NCBI RefSeq assembly: GCF_006345825.1
Contig: NZ_VCIX01000078.1
Location: 1 to 64,000 of the forward strand
Direction: 5' to 3'
Source of the DNA: Paenibacillus paridis
GTDB lineage: Bacteria > Bacillota > Bacilli > Paenibacillales > Paenibacillaceae
DNA: 64,000 nucleotides
This document shows positions 9,401-17,429 of the stretch, piece by piece. Each line of letters starts with the position of its first letter. The stretch's first letter is position 1. The notes under the pieces are model-generated. The model did no database searches. It was not told the origin of the DNA and saw only the letters and a list, made by a program, of their open reading frames with translations. A program made the position numbers and the translations under genes.

Positions 9401-9594
9401 TCTTTTCCCCAAGCCTGACCGGCCTGTGCCTGCTGCCATTCCTCATTGCTGCCGGGAACCTGATAGCGATGCTCCTCAGTTTCGAAGAAATCAACCGCGA
9501 CCTCCCCTACTTTTTGGAAAATCAGCGAGGTGTAAACCTCGTCCAGCTTCTTTATTTTGCCGAGCGTCTTCCCTCTATGCTTTGCATGAATCAT
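6430..9594 (-). CDS. Alpha-mannosidase, glycoside hydrolase family 38
   Basis: A GH38 retaining alpha-mannosidase of about 1054 residues. It has an N-terminal accessory region (to about 250), the catalytic domain with zinc motif GHSHMD (about 263-268) and nucleophile Asp378 in FWLPDTFGYS, then the usual middle and C-terminal beta domains. There is no signal peptide, so it should act in the cytoplasm on imported mannosides. The chosen start is ATG 9594 (MIHAKHRGKTL), because AAGGAG sits at 9604-9609. The frame is open to GTG 9639, but that start has no good site, and a TATAAT (about 9624-9629, minus strand) lies inside the extension and may be the -10. It lies downstream of the SDR/AKR and sugar ABC genes, implying a mannose-containing glycan as substrate. 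Confidence 0.92.
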   Translation of the reverse strand: MIHAKHRGKTLGKIKKLDEVYTSLIFQKVGEVAVDFFETEEHRYQVPGSNEEWQQAQAGQAWGKEWGSAWFKGQYSIPEALHGQKLYIRAQTDGVETFFWIDGKPKGIFTHKHEAANRGDHHTLLLTEEAQPGTVVELAFEAYAGHPCVGTQPYQLSEGNFSGAQRYDRIFRSIDVMVCREDVHEFVFDLRTLQQIAGAGAVDPFRRAKIESALLDLFPLLVQSPDEVTEEQWRRPLAHAIAIMKPLLGKKTSASAPTTGIIGHSHMDTAWLWTRDETIRKCARTYANVLSLMEQYPEYTFIQSSAFHAELMRRHYPDIFEGMKRRIAEGRWEINGGVWIECDCNLVSGESLIRQFLVGQRYTREHFDYTADIFWLPDTFGYSAAIPQIMAGTKVRYFLTTKLSWNDTNHFPYDTFYWQGLDGTKVLTHFNTIHCWPDAETLIDRVYAPHNAIAHKQVNDSRLVSYGFGDGGGGPQYEMLEMARRAADLEGVPKAAHTTASRFMQQLETEAVKPPLHVGELYFEGHRGTLTQMHQIKRNNRKAELALRDLEMFESLAVANGYQPDRKRLTALYELLLINQFHDILPGTSIPEVHDRAIREVAEVITEAEAETAALIAAMSDGEDTAITVWNTLSWERSDVIALEGIKPGVFPANESLASQRVTDAFGHDKLLIGGAIIPGLGSAVIPLTRQSRTAALSPFRYDAEADTLDTPHSIVRFDKHGYIASFYDKAANRELRGSGHPLNAFLMGEDLPGAWDNWDIDRDIFGKLELQTRLAARDICSDGPLQFRISSEYHIGRQSSLTQHMIFHADTAKVDFETVIDWKERHQLLKVGFDVAVLAHHARHEVQYGHVDRPTHTNTPYDQGMFEVCAHKWTDLSENRYGVALLNDCKYGISVQGSDLRLSLHKGGTHPDPRGDAGIHHVTYSLLPHAAGFSAESVIRPAYELNVPVLAAKGQGLGHGDSFLSIDATNVMIEAVKPAEDGEAYIVRLYEAERSAIKGAKLTFGQTPARVFAANMLEEELVELPLIGSLVSLDFGAFEIKTLKIVVNSGDKK

Positions 9595-9782
9595 GGGCAA
9601 TAGCTCCTTATTTTGGAATACGTCCATTATAGAGCGCACCCTGCTCGCCTTCTACGGGACGAAAGCAAACTTTCAAAGGGAGAATTGGCGGATAACCCGG
9701 TGAAACGGCAATCGCCCTCTTCTACACAAGGAGGCGATCCATTTCTCTCAGAAATATAAAGCTTCTTTATTGTGTAAAACAT

Positions 9783-9814
9783 AAAAAAGCCTTGCCCGAA
9801 GGCAAGACTTTTCC
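9783..9814 (-). terminator. Rho-independent terminator of the SDR gene
   Basis: CTTGCC pairs with GGCAAG around a 4-nt loop. On the minus strand it is followed by GGCTTTTTTAT, so it ends the AKR-SDR transcript before the mannosidase gene. Confidence 0.8.
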
Positions 9815-9835
9815 GCATCGCTATGAAAAGAAGCG

Positions 9836-10693
9836 CTATTTCTCCCAGCCTTTGACGTGATCGCGCCAGGCGTACTTCGGCTGCCAATTCAGCAGCCGCT
9901 TGGCCTTCTCGTTGCTGAGCAGCGATTCATGCTCCGTCAGCGCCGTGCGGAAGTCACGGACCTCCGGAAACCTCGCGGCCATCAGCTCACGGCTGGTTAC
10001 CGCCATGCTGGAATCATCCGCCGCTATATTGAGCGCGACGCTTCCGAGTCCCTCGGCTTCTACCGCCAGGCGGCAAGCCTCTGCCGCATCCCGTGTATCG
10101 ATATAGCTCCACAAGATGCGCTCGCGCTGCTCCGGATCATGAACGAAAGACGGAAACCGCTCATAGGCATCGGGTGCGATGACATTGCCTAGACGGAATG
10201 AAACGACCTGCATGCCCGTTCTGCGATTCATCATATCCGCTGTCTGCTCATTCACAATCTTTGATAAGCCATAGCTGTCCTCCGGCACTTGCGGATGGGC
10301 TTCATCTACCGGCACATACTGCGGTCCGATCCGCTCCCGCGCAAACACCAGCCCATAGGAGGATTCGCTCGAGGCGATCACCGCCTTTCGAATGCCGAGT
10401 CCCGCCGCTGCCTCCAGAACATTGTAGGTAGACATGACATTATTTTGAAACGTAACCTCGTTTGGATGCGAATAGGCAACGGGAATGGCTGCCAAATGCA
10501 CGACGGCATCCGCCCCAGCCAATACGCCGTATACTTCGCCAAGCTGGTTCAAATCGACAATGACCGTACGGCACAGCGGCTCTGCCGGATGCTTAACATC
10601 CGCGTTGACGACCTCATACCCTTGCTCGACAAAATGCTTGACTACCCATCTGCCCAGCATCCCGCTTCCGCCTGTAACGACTACCTTTGGCAC
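9836..10693 (-). CDS. NAD-dependent epimerase/dehydratase (extended SDR)
   Basis: A 285-residue extended short-chain dehydrogenase. It has the Rossmann motif TGGSGMLG at residues 7-14, an HLAA strand, SSESSYG with the catalytic Ser, and YGLSK as the YxxxK pair. This family includes sugar-nucleotide epimerases and uronate dehydrogenases; the exact substrate is not visible. The GTG start at 10693 has AAGGAGG about 7 bp upstream. It lies 15 bp after the aldo/keto reductase gene and clearly shares its transcript. A role in converting a sugar or sugar acid from the glycan locus is inferred from context. Confidence 0.85.
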   Translation of the reverse strand: MPKVVVTGGSGMLGRWVVKHFVEQGYEVVNADVKHPAEPLCRTVIVDLNQLGEVYGVLAGADAVVHLAAIPVAYSHPNEVTFQNNVMSTYNVLEAAAGLGIRKAVIASSESSYGLVFARERIGPQYVPVDEAHPQVPEDSYGLSKIVNEQTADMMNRRTGMQVVSFRLGNVIAPDAYERFPSFVHDPEQRERILWSYIDTRDAAEACRLAVEAEGLGSVALNIAADDSSMAVTSRELMAARFPEVRDFRTALTEHESLLSNEKAKRLLNWQPKYAWRDHVKGWEK

Positions 10694-10708
10694 TTCGCTT
10701 CCTCCTTC

Positions 10709-11650
10709 TTACGCTTCTAAAATTTGTTCAATCCGACTGGTCACATCCGGACTGAGGACGATGCCCGAAGCCTTCGCATTTTCCTCCACCTGCTCGGGGC
10801 GGCTCGCGCCGACCAGCGCGCTCGACACATTCGGCTGCCGCAAAATCCAGGCGAGCGCCAATTGGCCGACCGTTAGCTCAAGCTCGGACGCTACTTTGCC
10901 CAGCTCGCGAACCTTCTCTATTTTCTCCTCGGTCACGTTTTTCCGCATGCCGTCAAGCTTGGCAGCACGGCTGTCTGCAGGCAGTTCGTTCACTGAACTA
11001 TACTTTCCGGTCAGCAGCCCCTGCGCAAGAGGAGAGAATACGACTTGTCCGATGCCGCCGCGCTCTCCGTAAGGAATGACTTCCTTCTCGATATAACGGT
11101 TGAACATATTATAAATCGGTTGATTGACTACGATGCGGTCTAGCAAATAACGATCCGCAATCGCATGCGCCTCCACCATTTGGGCCGTTGTCCATTCGCT
11201 GACGCCGATATACAACACTTTGCCTTGACGAACCAAATCGTCGAGCGCCCGCAGCGTCTCCTCCATCGGCGTGCTCGGATCATGGCGGTGGCAATAATAC
11301 AGATCCACATAATCCGCCCCTAGCCGCTTTAAGCTGGCATGGCACTGCTCCATAATATGCTTGCGGGACAAGCCCCGGTCATTGGGACCGTCGCCCATCT
11401 GGCCAAACACCTTAGTCGCCAGCACATAAGATTCCCTTGGAAAAGCACGAAGCGCTTCACCCATCAGCTTCTCCGCCTCGCCCCGCTCGTACACGTTGGC
11501 CGTATCATAGAAATTGATGCCCAGCCCATAAGCCGTTTGTATCGCCTTTACCGCATTTTCGCGTTCGACGTAACCTCCATATGTCAACCAGCTTCCGAGA
11601 CTGATCTCGCTAACCTTCAACCCGCTCTTTCCTAAATGACGAAATTGCAT
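10709..11650 (-). CDS. Aldo/keto reductase
   Basis: A 313-residue NADPH-dependent aldo/keto reductase of the Kv-beta/YhdN-like type. The catalytic tetrad is visible: Asp and Tyr in FYDTANVY, Lys in LATKVF, and His in YYCHRHD. The cofactor-binding end GASRPEQVEENAKA is also present. The ATG at 11650 has GGAGGAG about 10 bp upstream. It is the first gene of a two-gene unit with the SDR. Two palindromes lie in its promoter region (11745-11807), suggesting a dedicated regulator. The substrate is probably a sugar-derived or reactive carbonyl compound. Confidence 0.9.
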   Translation of the reverse strand: MQFRHLGKSGLKVSEISLGSWLTYGGYVERENAVKAIQTAYGLGINFYDTANVYERGEAEKLMGEALRAFPRESYVLATKVFGQMGDGPNDRGLSRKHIMEQCHASLKRLGADYVDLYYCHRHDPSTPMEETLRALDDLVRQGKVLYIGVSEWTTAQMVEAHAIADRYLLDRIVVNQPIYNMFNRYIEKEVIPYGERGGIGQVVFSPLAQGLLTGKYSSVNELPADSRAAKLDGMRKNVTEEKIEKVRELGKVASELELTVGQLALAWILRQPNVSSALVGASRPEQVEENAKASGIVLSPDVTSRIEQILEA

Positions 11651-11744
11651 CTCTACTCATCTCCTCCAGAATGGTGTATAAACAATGAAAAGGCTTTCTA
11701 GCACTTCCCTCTCTATTCTAGAGAAGATCGTATCAAGATGTAAG

Positions 11745-11807
11745 TAGTGAAAAATAAGTCACTATATTATATAACCTATATCTACTATACCTAAGGTAAC
11801 TACCTTA
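11745..11807 (-). promoter_or_regulatory. Promoter region of the AKR-SDR unit with two palindromes
   Basis: TAGTGA/TCACTA forms an inverted repeat (11745-11764). TAAGGTA-AC-TACCTTA is a near-perfect 16-bp palindrome (11792-11807). A TATAAT on the minus strand (11771-11766) lies between them. The palindromes flank the -10, as expected for a MarR- or HxlR-type repressor, but no such gene is intact nearby. Confidence 0.5.
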
Positions 11808-11819
11808 CAGGCGATTTCA

Positions 11820-11971
11820 TCAGCTGTGGTTGACTGCCAACAAGTATCGCCCCATCGTGCACTGGGAGCTACTTGCGGTACGGAATGCGTGCACGAAAGA
11901 GCTACTCTCCGGGTAGAATGCGAACGCATCGTTTCAGTTGAAGATTATTAACTTCGTTAATCTTCTTTTTT
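11820..11971 (+). ncRNA. Possible short plus-strand transcript ending in an intrinsic terminator
   Basis: A clear terminator (GAAGATTA at 11940-11947, TAATCTTC at 11958-11965, then TTTTTT) points along the plus strand. There is no plus-strand gene upstream as far as the divergent AKR start. The preceding 100 bp contain a CGTGCAC/GTGCACG pairing (11856-11862 with 11889-11895). This could be a small RNA or the eroded end of a lost gene (a regulator is plausible). I see no convincing open reading frame. Confidence 0.3.
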
Positions 11972-12041
11972 CTATACTCCCCCGTCGTTTAAACCTGCAG
12001 CATGATCGTTCATCCTCGTAGTCGATGACTTCTCTCCGTTT

Positions 12042-12233
12042 GATTTAGAAGGATTTTCTCCCGCTATTTAGCGGAATTTTGGCTTTTTGAACAATTTAGA
12101 TGGAATTTATCCCTATATTTCTAATAACTACAACTAGAATGACGCGAAGCGTCTGAATTAACGGGAAGATTTCCTGTTATTTCATTCCCCTCACGAATAA
12201 CGCCATTTTAGCGGGAGCAATTCCATCTAAATC
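12042..12233. repeat. Interspersed 190-bp element, copy 2
   Basis: Modules lie at about 12042 and 12094, and inverted modules at about 12156 and 12206. Spacings of 52, 62 and 50 bp are the same as in copy 1. It lies in the non-coding stretch between the AKR promoter and the six-hairpin glycosidase terminator. Confidence 0.85.
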
Positions 12234-12315
12234 ATAACTACCGGCCTATGCTGCTCCGTAAAACGGAAGAGAGCTACTTCTCTCATTAGTATCCTAAGTA
12301 AGCTCTTATAGCAGA

Positions 12316-12356
12316 AAAGCATGCAGCGGCCGATTATCGGCTGCACTGCATGCTTT
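12316..12356 (-). terminator. Rho-independent terminator of the sugar ABC operon
   Basis: AAAGCATGCAG (12316-12326) pairs with CTGCATGCTTT (12346-12356), with an inner CGG/CCG extension. It is positioned to end the minus-strand operon whose last gene stops at 12408. Confidence 0.8.
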
Positions 12357-12407
12357 CCTTGAACAAGTTAGAATCCTATTCCTTACCCCAATAGATTACT
12401 CCCAAAC

Positions 12408-13778
12408 TTAAGCGATGGAGACGATATGCGTCTCTCCAGGCGCAACCGCAATCTCCGCATACGCATAAGGACGGCCAAGCTTATCATAGGCGCTGGCACT
12501 TTCGATCACTTCACCATTATGATGCAGCTGAACCGGAGCTTCCACCGCCTTATAGAACACCGCTCGCCATACAAGCGCTTCGCCGGATAGGCTGGTAAAC
12601 GCCGTAGACGTTCTGCCTGTATGCTTCACGCTCACTGTTCTTCCGAGCACGGAAACTTCAGAAATTTCCGCCCAGCTCACTTCCTCCGTTAAGCGCGACA
12701 CCGTAGTTACTGCATTGCCGCCATCTGCCGAGATGCCCATCAGCTCGGAAACGACCGCCCCGACTGCAGAATAGGATACTTCGGGATATTCGCGACGATC
12801 GAGCGCAGGGTCCATCAACGCCTTCAGGCTGCGCAAGCCCTCGCCGTCTTCGCCGCATCGGTAATACGTCTCCGGCAAATAAGACATGCCCTCCACGTTG
12901 GAAACGCCTTGCTTATGCATCTCGCGCAGCGCACCCTCCCGCTTCTCTCTATCTGCAATCGCTTCGTAATAGAGTGGCAGAAATTGGCCCTCACCGGACT
13001 CTGCCGCGAGGAAGCCACCGTCATGTCCCAAGGCGACGAAGAAGCAACCGCCTTCCTTATCCCACCACTGCTGCTCAAGTTGCTGGCGGAGATGTGCCGA
13101 TTTCGCCGAGTATTCAGCATAAAGCTCTTTGTTCCCCAGCTTTTTTTCCAATTCGGCATAGGCTTGATAGCCCGCGATCATAACCGCAACCAAATCGGCT
13201 CCAATCTTGGGATAATCCCCAGCCTCGTTGTAGCTGGCAAGCCCTCTTCTTCCATAGGAAGGGTAGTATTCCGGAATGCCGTCGCCGTCTTTGTCCCATG
13301 TCTTCACGTATTCCGTTACCGACAAGCGATAGAAGTTTTGCAGAACCGGATCTTCCAAATAGGAACGGTCACCCGTCCACAAATATTGCCGGTAGCAGGC
13401 TTCAATCACATCAAAGTTGGCAGGGAGATTGTACCAGAAGTCCTCGTCATTCTCGTAGTCCACCGGCGCGGGCTCGTTATCGCCTGTAATCTCCCAGTAA
13501 GTGCAGTAATCTTTGCCCCTGCTGATATTCTCGGCAAATCGCTGCATCATATTGCGGGTATGTGCTTGCAAGCCAAGCACGGAAGCGCCCATGCTTTGAT
13601 GGGAAATATCCCGCATGCAAAACGCTTCTCTCCCGGGCAAAGCCCCTTCATACCAAAGGCCGACGGGATCGCTCCCGTCATGGGCGTAAGCCAGCGCCTG
13701 TCCCTTCGCCCACTCAAATCCTTGGTTCAGCGCCTCGTCATCTGAGCGGAACATTAAATTGTTTGAGGCCATCTTCAT
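12408..13778 (-). CDS. Six-hairpin (alpha/alpha) glycosidase
   Basis: A protein of about 456 residues whose motifs REAFCMRDISHQSMGA, DKDGDGIPEYYPSYG and NVEGMSYLPETYYR are typical of (alpha/alpha)6-barrel glycosidases and related glucosidases or rhamnosidases. No signal peptide is seen, so it is intracellular. AAAGGA precedes both GTG 13781 and ATG 13778; I take the ATG. It is the last gene of the operon with the two permeases and the sugar-binding protein, and so probably hydrolyses the imported oligosaccharide. The GH family number and linkage cannot be assigned by eye. Confidence 0.75.
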   Translation of the reverse strand: MKMASNNLMFRSDDEALNQGFEWAKGQALAYAHDGSDPVGLWYEGALPGREAFCMRDISHQSMGASVLGLQAHTRNMMQRFAENISRGKDYCTYWEITGDNEPAPVDYENDEDFWYNLPANFDVIEACYRQYLWTGDRSYLEDPVLQNFYRLSVTEYVKTWDKDGDGIPEYYPSYGRRGLASYNEAGDYPKIGADLVAVMIAGYQAYAELEKKLGNKELYAEYSAKSAHLRQQLEQQWWDKEGGCFFVALGHDGGFLAAESGEGQFLPLYYEAIADREKREGALREMHKQGVSNVEGMSYLPETYYRCGEDGEGLRSLKALMDPALDRREYPEVSYSAVGAVVSELMGISADGGNAVTTVSRLTEEVSWAEISEVSVLGRTVSVKHTGRTSTAFTSLSGEALVWRAVFYKAVEAPVQLHHNGEVIESASAYDKLGRPYAYAEIAVAPGETHIVSIA

Positions 13779-13784
13779 CACCGA

Positions 13785-14675
13785 TTATCCTTTCACAGAG
13801 CCGATCGTCAGGCCCCCAATAAAGTATTTTTGCAGGAACGGATAGACAAGCAGAATCGGTACCGTTACCAAAATCGTCGTCGCTGCTCGCAGCGTTAGCG
13901 GAGATAAGCTGTTGAATTTCTGGTAGATCAATTGCTGGTCCATAATTTGCTGGGAAGCTTCAACCTCCAGAAGCAAACGCCGCAAGTACACCTGCAAGGT
14001 ATCGAAATGCCCGCTGGAATTATACAGAATGACATCGAACCATGAATTCCAATGCCCCACCGCGGCATAAATGAATACGGCGGCGAACACGGGGAGCGAC
14101 ATCGGAATCACGAGTCTAATATAAATCGTAATTTCCGTTGCACCGTCCAGTCTCGCCGATTCGAACAGCGCTTCCGGCAGCTCCGAAATATAAGAGGCCA
14201 TAAGCAGCATGAAATAAGCGCTGATCAGCGTAGGAATCCAGTACACGTTAAAGGAGTCTGTCAGCCCAAGCTTAACCATCAGCAGGTAAACCGGGATAAG
14301 CCCTCCGTTGAAATACATGGTAACGAGGAACAGGATGCGCATAAACTTGCGCCCGGAGAAATGCCGGATGCTTACGATATAAGCAAGCAGTCCCGTCACG
14401 AACAAAGCGGTGGACGTCCCCACAATTACGCGCAGCACCGACCAGCCGAAGCCTTCAAGCAGCTTATGGTTTTGCGACAGCAGAACATAGGCATCCAGTG
14501 AAAACTTCCTTGGAAAAATATAGATTCCGCCCCGCGCGGCATCTGCTCCATCATTCAAGGAAAGGGCCAGCAAATTCAGAAAGGGATAGGCGACCATTGC
14601 GCCAAATAATAGCAAGACGGTAATATTCAAGACATCAAAAACGCGTTCAGATGCCGGTTTAGTTCGTGTGTTCAT
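13785..14675 (-). CDS. Sugar ABC transporter permease (LplC/YtcP type)
   Basis: A 296-residue inner-membrane permease with about six helices. The conserved EAA-type cytoplasmic loop is EALFESARLDGATEITIYIRLVIPMS, which contacts the ATPase. The C-terminus ending PFLQKYFIGGLTIGSVKG is the hallmark of LplC-like permeases for complex oligosaccharides. AAAGGAG precedes ATG 14675. It follows its partner permease by 15 bp. No ATPase gene is present, so a shared MsmX-type ATPase is inferred. Confidence 0.92.
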   Translation of the reverse strand: MNTRTKPASERVFDVLNITVLLLFGAMVAYPFLNLLALSLNDGADAARGGIYIFPRKFSLDAYVLLSQNHKLLEGFGWSVLRVIVGTSTALFVTGLLAYIVSIRHFSGRKFMRILFLVTMYFNGGLIPVYLLMVKLGLTDSFNVYWIPTLISAYFMLLMASYISELPEALFESARLDGATEITIYIRLVIPMSLPVFAAVFIYAAVGHWNSWFDVILYNSSGHFDTLQVYLRRLLLEVEASQQIMDQQLIYQKFNSLSPLTLRAATTILVTVPILLVYPFLQKYFIGGLTIGSVKG

Positions 14676-14690
14676 CCTGTAGGCTCCTTT

Positions 14691-15593
14691 CTAGAATATC
14701 GAGGTTTGCATCAATCGTTTCGACAGCCGGTTCGCGAGCACCACCAGCGTAAGCCCGATTAAGCTCTTCATTAACCCGACTGCCGTACCGTAGGAGTAAT
14801 TGCCCAGCTGCACGCCGAAACGGTAGACATACGTATCAATGACCTCATGATAATCTCGGGTCGTTGGGCTACCCAGAAGCAATTGCTGCTCGAAGCCTGC
14901 ATTCAGGATGCCGCCGAGCGCCAGAATGAACAGCAGGACGATTGTCGCCCGTATCCCTGGCAAGGTAATATGCCATATGAGACCGAAGCGTCCCAGCCCA
15001 TCGACTCTTCCCGCTTCATATTGCTCGCGATCAATTCCCGCTATTGCGGATAAATAGATAATGGAGCTAAAACCAATTTCCTTCCACAGGTTGCCTGAGG
15101 TAATAATCGCCCAAAAATATTTTCCTTCTCCGAGAAACAGGATAGGCTCCTGAATGAAGCCCATGCGCTGCAGCAGATCGTTGATGATGCCATCGCTGCC
15201 AAGCAGCGTAAACAGAATGCTGGCTACAACAACCCAAGAAATGAAATAAGGAATGTAGGACAACGATTGTATCGTTTTCTTAAACGCGCGGTTCTTAACC
15301 TCATTTAATAGCAAGGCCAGAATAATCGGCGCCGGGAAACCGATACAAAGGTTCAGCAAGCTAATGACGATTGTATTGCGCATAATCATCCAGAAATCAG
15401 GCTCTTGGAAGAAGCGGATAAAATTGTCGAAGCCGACCCAATTGCCAAACAGCGTCTGGCCGGGAATATAATTTTGAAAGGCAATGATTAAGCCGTACAT
15501 GGGAAAATAAGCAAAGAGCAGCACCCACAGGATAATCGGTAAGCTAAGCAGCCAAATTTGTCTCTCTCTGGAAAAGCGTCTAAGGTAGTTCAT
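14691..15593 (-). CDS. Sugar ABC transporter permease (LplB/YteP type)
   Basis: A 300-residue permease. The N-terminus LLSLPIILWVLLFAYFPMYGLIIAFQNY and the loop EQYEAGRVDGLGRFGLIWHITLPG match the LplB family. It forms the transmembrane channel with the next gene. A GGGAGGG site precedes ATG 15593, and the gene starts 27 bp after the binding-protein gene. It acts in the cytoplasmic membrane to import oligosaccharides. Confidence 0.92.
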   Translation of the reverse strand: MNYLRRFSRERQIWLLSLPIILWVLLFAYFPMYGLIIAFQNYIPGQTLFGNWVGFDNFIRFFQEPDFWMIMRNTIVISLLNLCIGFPAPIILALLLNEVKNRAFKKTIQSLSYIPYFISWVVVASILFTLLGSDGIINDLLQRMGFIQEPILFLGEGKYFWAIITSGNLWKEIGFSSIIYLSAIAGIDREQYEAGRVDGLGRFGLIWHITLPGIRATIVLLFILALGGILNAGFEQQLLLGSPTTRDYHEVIDTYVYRFGVQLGNYSYGTAVGLMKSLIGLTLVVLANRLSKRLMQTSIF

Positions 15594-15620
15594 GATTCGG
15601 CTTCCCTCCCGCTCTCCGGT

Positions 15621-17303
15621 TTATTTCAGCAAAGCAATGTTCTTTTTAAATTGCTCCGTACGGTATTTCTCGATATCAGCAAGGCCGATTTTGATCGATT
15701 TTTCCCGCAGCTCGTCGAAGTTTTTGATTGCTTCCGCTTCAGTCTTGGACATGACTGCCTTCGCAAAGCCGGTTTTGATCAGCTCTTCGATTTGCTGGTT
15801 TTTAATCGTAAGCGGATTATCATTCATAAAGCTCACGCGGCGCTCTGTGCTGTCGTAGATGGTGTCGCCTACATTTTCATGCATAAGCTTTTTCCATTTG
15901 TCATCTTGAATGAAGTTCTGGTCATACCAAGCCGTGCTCTTCTGGTCGTCGCTGAGCAGTCCCTGAGGATAAGCGAGCCAGAACGAGTTGCTGCCGTTGG
16001 CGGCTTCCGTTTTCTCAAAGTCCAGTTTGCCGTCAAGAAGCGCCTGCTTCGTCGTTTCGTTGAACGACCATTTGCCGCCCTCTTCATAGTTCCAGTAGGA
16101 ATCCTCGATATTGGGAATTCCCCAGCCAAGCAAGCGCGTGCCCATTGGCGTCATCATAAAATCAAGGAATTTAATGATTTCTTCCGGCGATTGCGCTTTG
16201 TCCGTCAATATCGTGTAGTTCCACCCGTGCGTGTCCTTCGGCGACAGGTAAGCCTTCTCCGCGCCCTGCGCTTTAAAAGCGATCTGTACGTAACGCTTGT
16301 CCTCTTTGTAATCGGCATCCGTTTTGAGCCATACCTCATGGCCGGCATTCCATGACTGCCACCAAGGACCGATATGCCCCGCAATTCTTTCGCTTGAAAA
16401 TTTAATTCTCCAATCGTCGAACTTATTGACGAACGCATCCGGGTCCATCATGCCGTCAAGGAAAAATCGGTTGTAATACAGAACCGCTTGCTTGCCTTCC
16501 TCCGTATTCAGCCAGTGGGTCAAATTATGATCGGCATCCTCTTTGTAGCCGTCCTTCAATCCCCAGAAGCCGAGCGCATTGTTGATGTTCACATCGGAAT
16601 TCCAAGACAGCGCGTACGTTTTCTCGCCGTTGGCGTTAGTCGGATGCTTTGCCACCATCTGCTTAAGCACGTTGTAGTAATCCTCAGGCGTTTCAATGGC
16701 TGGAGCGCCTAGCTCCTGGTACCAATCCCAGCGGATATGGGCCGTAAAGTCCGGAATCGGCAGATAGCCCCAGCCGCGTGGAATGCCCCACAGCTTGCCG
16801 TCTTCATCGAGGTAGGACTCATAACGCGCGCCTAGCTCTTTTTTGATATTGGGTCCATATTGATCCACGAGCGGAGCTAAATCCATGATTTTGCCTTGAG
16901 CCTTCCACTGCGAAATCGCGGAATCGTCCATGGCTGCGATGACTTCCGGATAATCGCCGGATACGAGCATCAAATTCAGCTTTTCCTTCGGATCTACGTC
17001 CAAGGAGCTTCTCGTAATATCAACGTTAAACTTGTCCAGCAAATAGGTATGAAAGGCTGCTTGTTTTTTATTTATTTTATCGGGATTGCCCTGGTCAGCC
17101 TGATAGAAGTGAATCTTCGTTGTTTTAGCCGGAAGCTCCCAGCCAAACTCGTTCACCGTACCCGCCGCAACTGTATTCCCTGGCGTTTCTTCTCCCGCTT
17201 GCGGAGCGCTGCCGCCATTGTTTGTGTTCTTGCCGCTGCATGCTGACAGAATCAGCACGGTGCAAAGCAGAATGGCCATCAGTGTAGCCGTTTGCCGTTT
17301 CAT
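15621..17303 (-). CDS. Extracellular sugar-binding lipoprotein (LplA-like)
   Basis: A 560-residue lipoprotein. The signal peptide MKRQTATLMAILLCTVLILSAC carries lipobox LSAC with Cys22, followed by a low-complexity linker and a family 1 solute-binding fold. Its length is typical of LplA/YtcQ proteins that bind large oligosaccharides. AAGGGGG precedes ATG 17303. It is first in the ABC operon and directly follows the YesN/YesM pair, which probably activates it. Confidence 0.92.
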   Translation of the reverse strand: MKRQTATLMAILLCTVLILSACSGKNTNNGGSAPQAGEETPGNTVAAGTVNEFGWELPAKTTKIHFYQADQGNPDKINKKQAAFHTYLLDKFNVDITRSSLDVDPKEKLNLMLVSGDYPEVIAAMDDSAISQWKAQGKIMDLAPLVDQYGPNIKKELGARYESYLDEDGKLWGIPRGWGYLPIPDFTAHIRWDWYQELGAPAIETPEDYYNVLKQMVAKHPTNANGEKTYALSWNSDVNINNALGFWGLKDGYKEDADHNLTHWLNTEEGKQAVLYYNRFFLDGMMDPDAFVNKFDDWRIKFSSERIAGHIGPWWQSWNAGHEVWLKTDADYKEDKRYVQIAFKAQGAEKAYLSPKDTHGWNYTILTDKAQSPEEIIKFLDFMMTPMGTRLLGWGIPNIEDSYWNYEEGGKWSFNETTKQALLDGKLDFEKTEAANGSNSFWLAYPQGLLSDDQKSTAWYDQNFIQDDKWKKLMHENVGDTIYDSTERRVSFMNDNPLTIKNQQIEELIKTGFAKAVMSKTEAEAIKNFDELREKSIKIGLADIEKYRTEQFKKNIALLK

Positions 17304-17429
17304 AAGATGAATCCCCCTTGTAAAAGATGTGCTTGCCCCTTCATTGTAGTCAACCGGGAATTCGAATAAAATGGCATTTTCGTTGCGTCTATGTCGTTTT
17401 CATTATCGATGTTAGCGGTTTCATAATTT

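Noticed and set aside
10485..11072. 195-codon plus-strand frame
   Set aside because: It bridges the antisense of the SDR and AKR genes and has no start signals or family match.
12909..13745. 278-codon plus-strand frame
   Set aside because: It lies wholly antisense to the six-hairpin glycosidase, with no motif or start signals.
15558..16355. 265-codon plus-strand frame
   Set aside because: It is antisense to the sugar-binding lipoprotein, which has a clear lipobox and family features.
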